Shown: piece by piece, positions 62,321 to 64,000 of the stretch | Layout: every line of letters begins with the position of its first letter | Numbering within the stretch: position 1 is the stretch's first letter | NCBI GenBank assembly: GCA_000720805.1 | Contig: JODI01000022.1 | Span: forward strand, 124,001-188,000 | Source: Streptomyces violaceoruber | GTDB lineage: Bacteria; Actinomycetota; Actinomycetes; Streptomycetales; Streptomycetaceae | Length of the DNA stretch: 64,000 nucleotides | Reading direction: 5' to 3' | Made by a program: the position numbers and the translations under genes | Notes under the pieces: model-generated | The model's input: the letters and a program-made list of their open reading frames with translations, nothing else | What the model was told of the DNA's origin: nothing | Database searches by the model: none

Positions 62321-62545
62321 AGGCCTGTCCGACGGATCGGGACGGCGGTAGGCGACGGGATCTCGCCGGCACAGGCGAGCGGGGTCTGGCGCGTCCAGGT
62401 GCAGGCGGAGGCGGGCGTCGACGCGACGAGCCCCCGCTCGAGCGAAGCCGAGAGCGGGCGAGTCGGCGATCGACGACGACACCGCAGATGGGCGTGCCGG
62501 GCCCCGCCAAGCTCGCATGATCCGCCGGGCCGGACCCTGTGGGGC
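62321..62545. mobile_element. Second, degraded miniature element (GGCCTGTCCG type)
   Basis: Begins AGGCCTGTCCGACGGATC and ends GATCCGCCGGGCCGGACCC, an imperfect inverted pair about 220 bases apart. The inside contains GAGCGAAGCCGAGAGCGGG, which I recall from a widespread Streptomyces intergenic element with GGCCTGTCCGGCGGATC ends. There is no gene in it. Copy 2 of the other element sits exactly at its left edge. Confidence 0.5.
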
Positions 62546-62550
62546 GCCCC

Positions 62551-62769
62551 TCATTGCGGCTCGGGGTGGCGCGTTTTCCGGCGTCTGCGCAGGGAGCTGG
62601 TCACGAGGGCGACCGTGCCCGCCAGGAACAGGCCGATCACGACCACGGGGATCACCGCGAACCACGGGGTCTCCCAGAGGCCGCCCGCGTCACCGGCGTA
62701 GATGACGCCCGCCAGGACGAGGAACAGGCCGGCGACCAGCTTTCCGGGCTGGAACTCATGACGCGGCAC
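62551..62769 (-). CDS. Small two-helix membrane protein
   Basis: 72 residues; ATG 62767-62769 lies inside the end of the upstream PspC gene (14-base overlap), so it is translated from the same message. Two hydrophobic segments (LVAGLFLVLAGVIYA and AVIPVVVIGLFLAGTVALV) and a basic C-terminus (SSLRRRRKTRHPEPQ). Similar short proteins accompany PspC/LiaI-type stress proteins. No catalytic feature. Confidence 0.8.
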   Translation of the reverse strand: MPRHEFQPGKLVAGLFLVLAGVIYAGDAGGLWETPWFAVIPVVVIGLFLAGTVALVTSSLRRRRKTRHPEPQ

Positions 62770-64000
62770 GGCTCACCTCCGCCTGGCCCACGCCCACGTG
62801 GAGGTCGAGGTCGACCGTGCCGGCGCTCTTCACGCCCCGGTCCGGCTCCAGGGTCAGCTGCTTGTACCTGCCCGGCTGCACGTCCACGTCCTTCGGCTCG
62901 TCACCCGGCAACTGGATGTCACCCACCCCCACGTCGATGTTCAGCTTCACCGTCAGGTCCGGCGGCACGACCACCCGGACCCGGCCCACGCCCACCTCGA
63001 CCCCCGACTCCACCGTCTGCCCCCCGGCCAACCGCAGCCCGGTCAGATCAAGGGTGCCGACGCCGGTGCCGAGGTCGTACTTCCGCTGGACGTCGGCCCC
63101 CGCGGCGGGCCGCCAGGTCGTGCGCACCCAGTCCGTGCCGATGTTCTTCGGCAGCGCCGCCGAACCCGCCAGCAGGCCCGCCGTGACGATCGCCAGGAGG
63201 ATCGACCCCGCGCCGGTGCGCCCCAGGAACGCGCTGACGGCGATACCGGCGCCCAGCACGATGAGCGCGCAGGCCAGACCGGTCTGCAGGCTGGTGCCGA
63301 GTGACTGCTCCTCCCATGTCGCCCCCGTGCCGAGGCCGCCCGCGAGGAGGGCCAGGAGGAAGAGCCGGCCGCCGATCCAGCGGGGACCGCGCGGTCTGGG
63401 CTCGCGCGCGGGCGGTGTGCGTATGTCCTGGCGGTCGGCCCAGCCGGTGCCGAGGCTGATGTTGACGGCCGCGGCGATGTCCCGGTCACGGGAATCACGC
63501 GGCCCCCACAGATAGCCGGTGCCGCCGACATGGGTGCCGTCCTTGACGATGGGGTCCCGCCACCAGGACGGGTAGGCGGCGGGGACCGGCGGCGCCTGGG
63601 CCTCCGGCGGCGCGTCGGCGACGGCCTGCGCCGCCAGCGGGTCCGTGTCGGGCGTGCCACGGTGCCGCGACCAGTACCCGGCGCCGGCGAGGAGCAGGGA
63701 CACGACGACCGCGAAGGTCAGCACCGAGCCGTTGTTCAGCATCGTCAGGAACACCCCGCAGCCGACCAGCGCGAACAGCACCGCCGCCAGCGCCTGACCG
63801 TCGACGCGGCCGGTGAAGAGCTTGCGGACCTCGTTCTCGTCATCGTCGTCGTACGGGACGAAGAGCCACGCGAAGCCGTAGAAGATGAGGCCGATGCCGC
63901 CGGTCGCGGACAGCACGGCGAGGGTGATCCGGAAGATCACCGGATCCATGTCGCACTGCCGCCCCAGCCCGGCGCACACCCCGGCGAGCATCTTGAGCCG
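62756..64000 (-). CDS. PspC-domain membrane stress protein (N-terminus outside window)
   Basis: At least 415 residues; the gene runs past the window end. The visible N-terminus RLKMLAGVCAGLGRQ...DPVIFRITLAVLSATGG is the PspC motif with its helix (GLIFYGFAWLFVPYD). Further helices: AAVLFALVGCGVFLTML, VLTFAVVVSLLLAGAGYW, LFLLALLAGGLGTG, LACALIVLGAGIAVSAFLG, ILLAIVTAGLLAGSA. The C-terminal ~110 residues are repeated beta strands with GVGRVRVVVPPDLTV and GVGDIQLPGD, the LiaF-like/DUF2154 type sensor domain. In actinobacteria such proteins partner two-component systems for envelope stress; the partner genes would be beyond 64000. Confidence 0.88.
   Translation of the reverse strand, partial: RLKMLAGVCAGLGRQCDMDPVIFRITLAVLSATGGIGLIFYGFAWLFVPYDDDDENEVRKLFTGRVDGQALAAVLFALVGCGVFLTMLNNGSVLTFAVVVSLLLAGAGYWSRHRGTPDTDPLAAQAVADAPPEAQAPPVPAAYPSWWRDPIVKDGTHVGGTGYLWGPRDSRDRDIAAAVNISLGTGWADRQDIRTPPAREPRPRGPRWIGGRLFLLALLAGGLGTGATWEEQSLGTSLQTGLACALIVLGAGIAVSAFLGRTGAGSILLAIVTAGLLAGSAALPKNIGTDWVRTTWRPAAGADVQRKYDLGTGVGTLDLTGLRLAGGQTVESGVEVGVGRVRVVVPPDLTVKLNIDVGVGDIQLPGDEPKDVDVQPGRYKQLTLEPDRGVKSAGTVDLDLHVGVGQAEVSRAAS

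Noticed and set aside
61659..62510. 283-codon minus-strand ORF across the DoxX gene and the miniature elements
   Set aside because: Antisense to DoxX; its middle part is translated from the repeat (as is 3161-3688), which only shows the repeat is shared.

Overview
The window is about 72% G+C with strong third-position G/C bias, many GTG starts and short tightly packed operons. It carries the developmental genes whiD and bldM beside a sigma factor of the ShbA type. This is a Streptomyces chromosome, and from memory the gene order (alr, tsaE, tsaB-rimI-tsaD, groES-groEL1, whiD/bldM/sigma/guaB/guaB3, glpD, Ser/Thr kinases, guaA) follows the conserved core region around SCO4745-SCO4790 of S. coelicolor. 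I see no rRNA, tRNA, CRISPR array, complete insertion sequence, prophage or antibiotic cluster.

Layout. 1-6480: cell-wall and tRNA-modification genes: the end of alr, an alpha/beta hydrolase, tsaE, a 60-residue protein under a 24-bp perfect palindrome, an L,D-transpeptidase-like protein without its cysteine, then tsaB-rimI-tsaD and a small ORF as an overlapping operon. 6490-13090: a decayed HAD phosphatase, a DUF3592-like membrane protein overlapping an M48 protease, and a GH3 glycosidase divergent from a LacI regulator. 13240-19835: LCP ligase, FG-GAP secreted protein, DGPF/ECF42-type sigma pair, THUMP-like methyltransferase and polysaccharide deacetylase lipoprotein. 20100-22390: groES-groEL1 with two CIRCE operators. 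22660-25965: SnoaL-like, SDR, MOSC and LysR genes. 26110-31270: whiD/bldM (divergent), sigma factor, guaB and guaB3. 31510-33080: a tandem pair of 101-bp hairpin-rich repeats and a UDP-sugar dehydrogenase-like protein without its catalytic cysteine. 33386-48640: glpD and six consecutive membrane Ser/Thr kinase-like genes, one a pseudokinase. 48830-54905: aldehyde dehydrogenase, GMC oxidoreductase, an LAETG surface protein with 21-bp repeats and a membrane protein. 55478-64000: a chorismate mutase behind a Phe/Tyr-containing leader peptide and terminator, guaA, a PPOX protein, class II aldolase-like, DUF4429-like, membrane and DoxX-type proteins, two nested miniature inverted-repeat elements and a PspC protein cut by the window edge.

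How it fits together: TsaB/TsaD/TsaE and RimI serve t6A tRNA modification and protein acetylation. GuaB, GuaB3 and GuaA serve GMP synthesis. WhiD and BldM control sporulation and the ShbA-type sigma probably feeds hrdB transcription. The kinase row looks like a locally duplicated set of envelope sensors sharing one kind of extracytoplasmic domain.

Most worth a second look: the apparent Phe/Tyr transcription attenuator in front of chorismate mutase (55820-56025); the tandem structured repeat at 31599-31800; the miniature elements that sit exactly on the TAG stop codons of two unrelated genes (3149-3285 and 62221-62320); and the six-kinase array with a pseudokinase split by a ~430-residue insertion.
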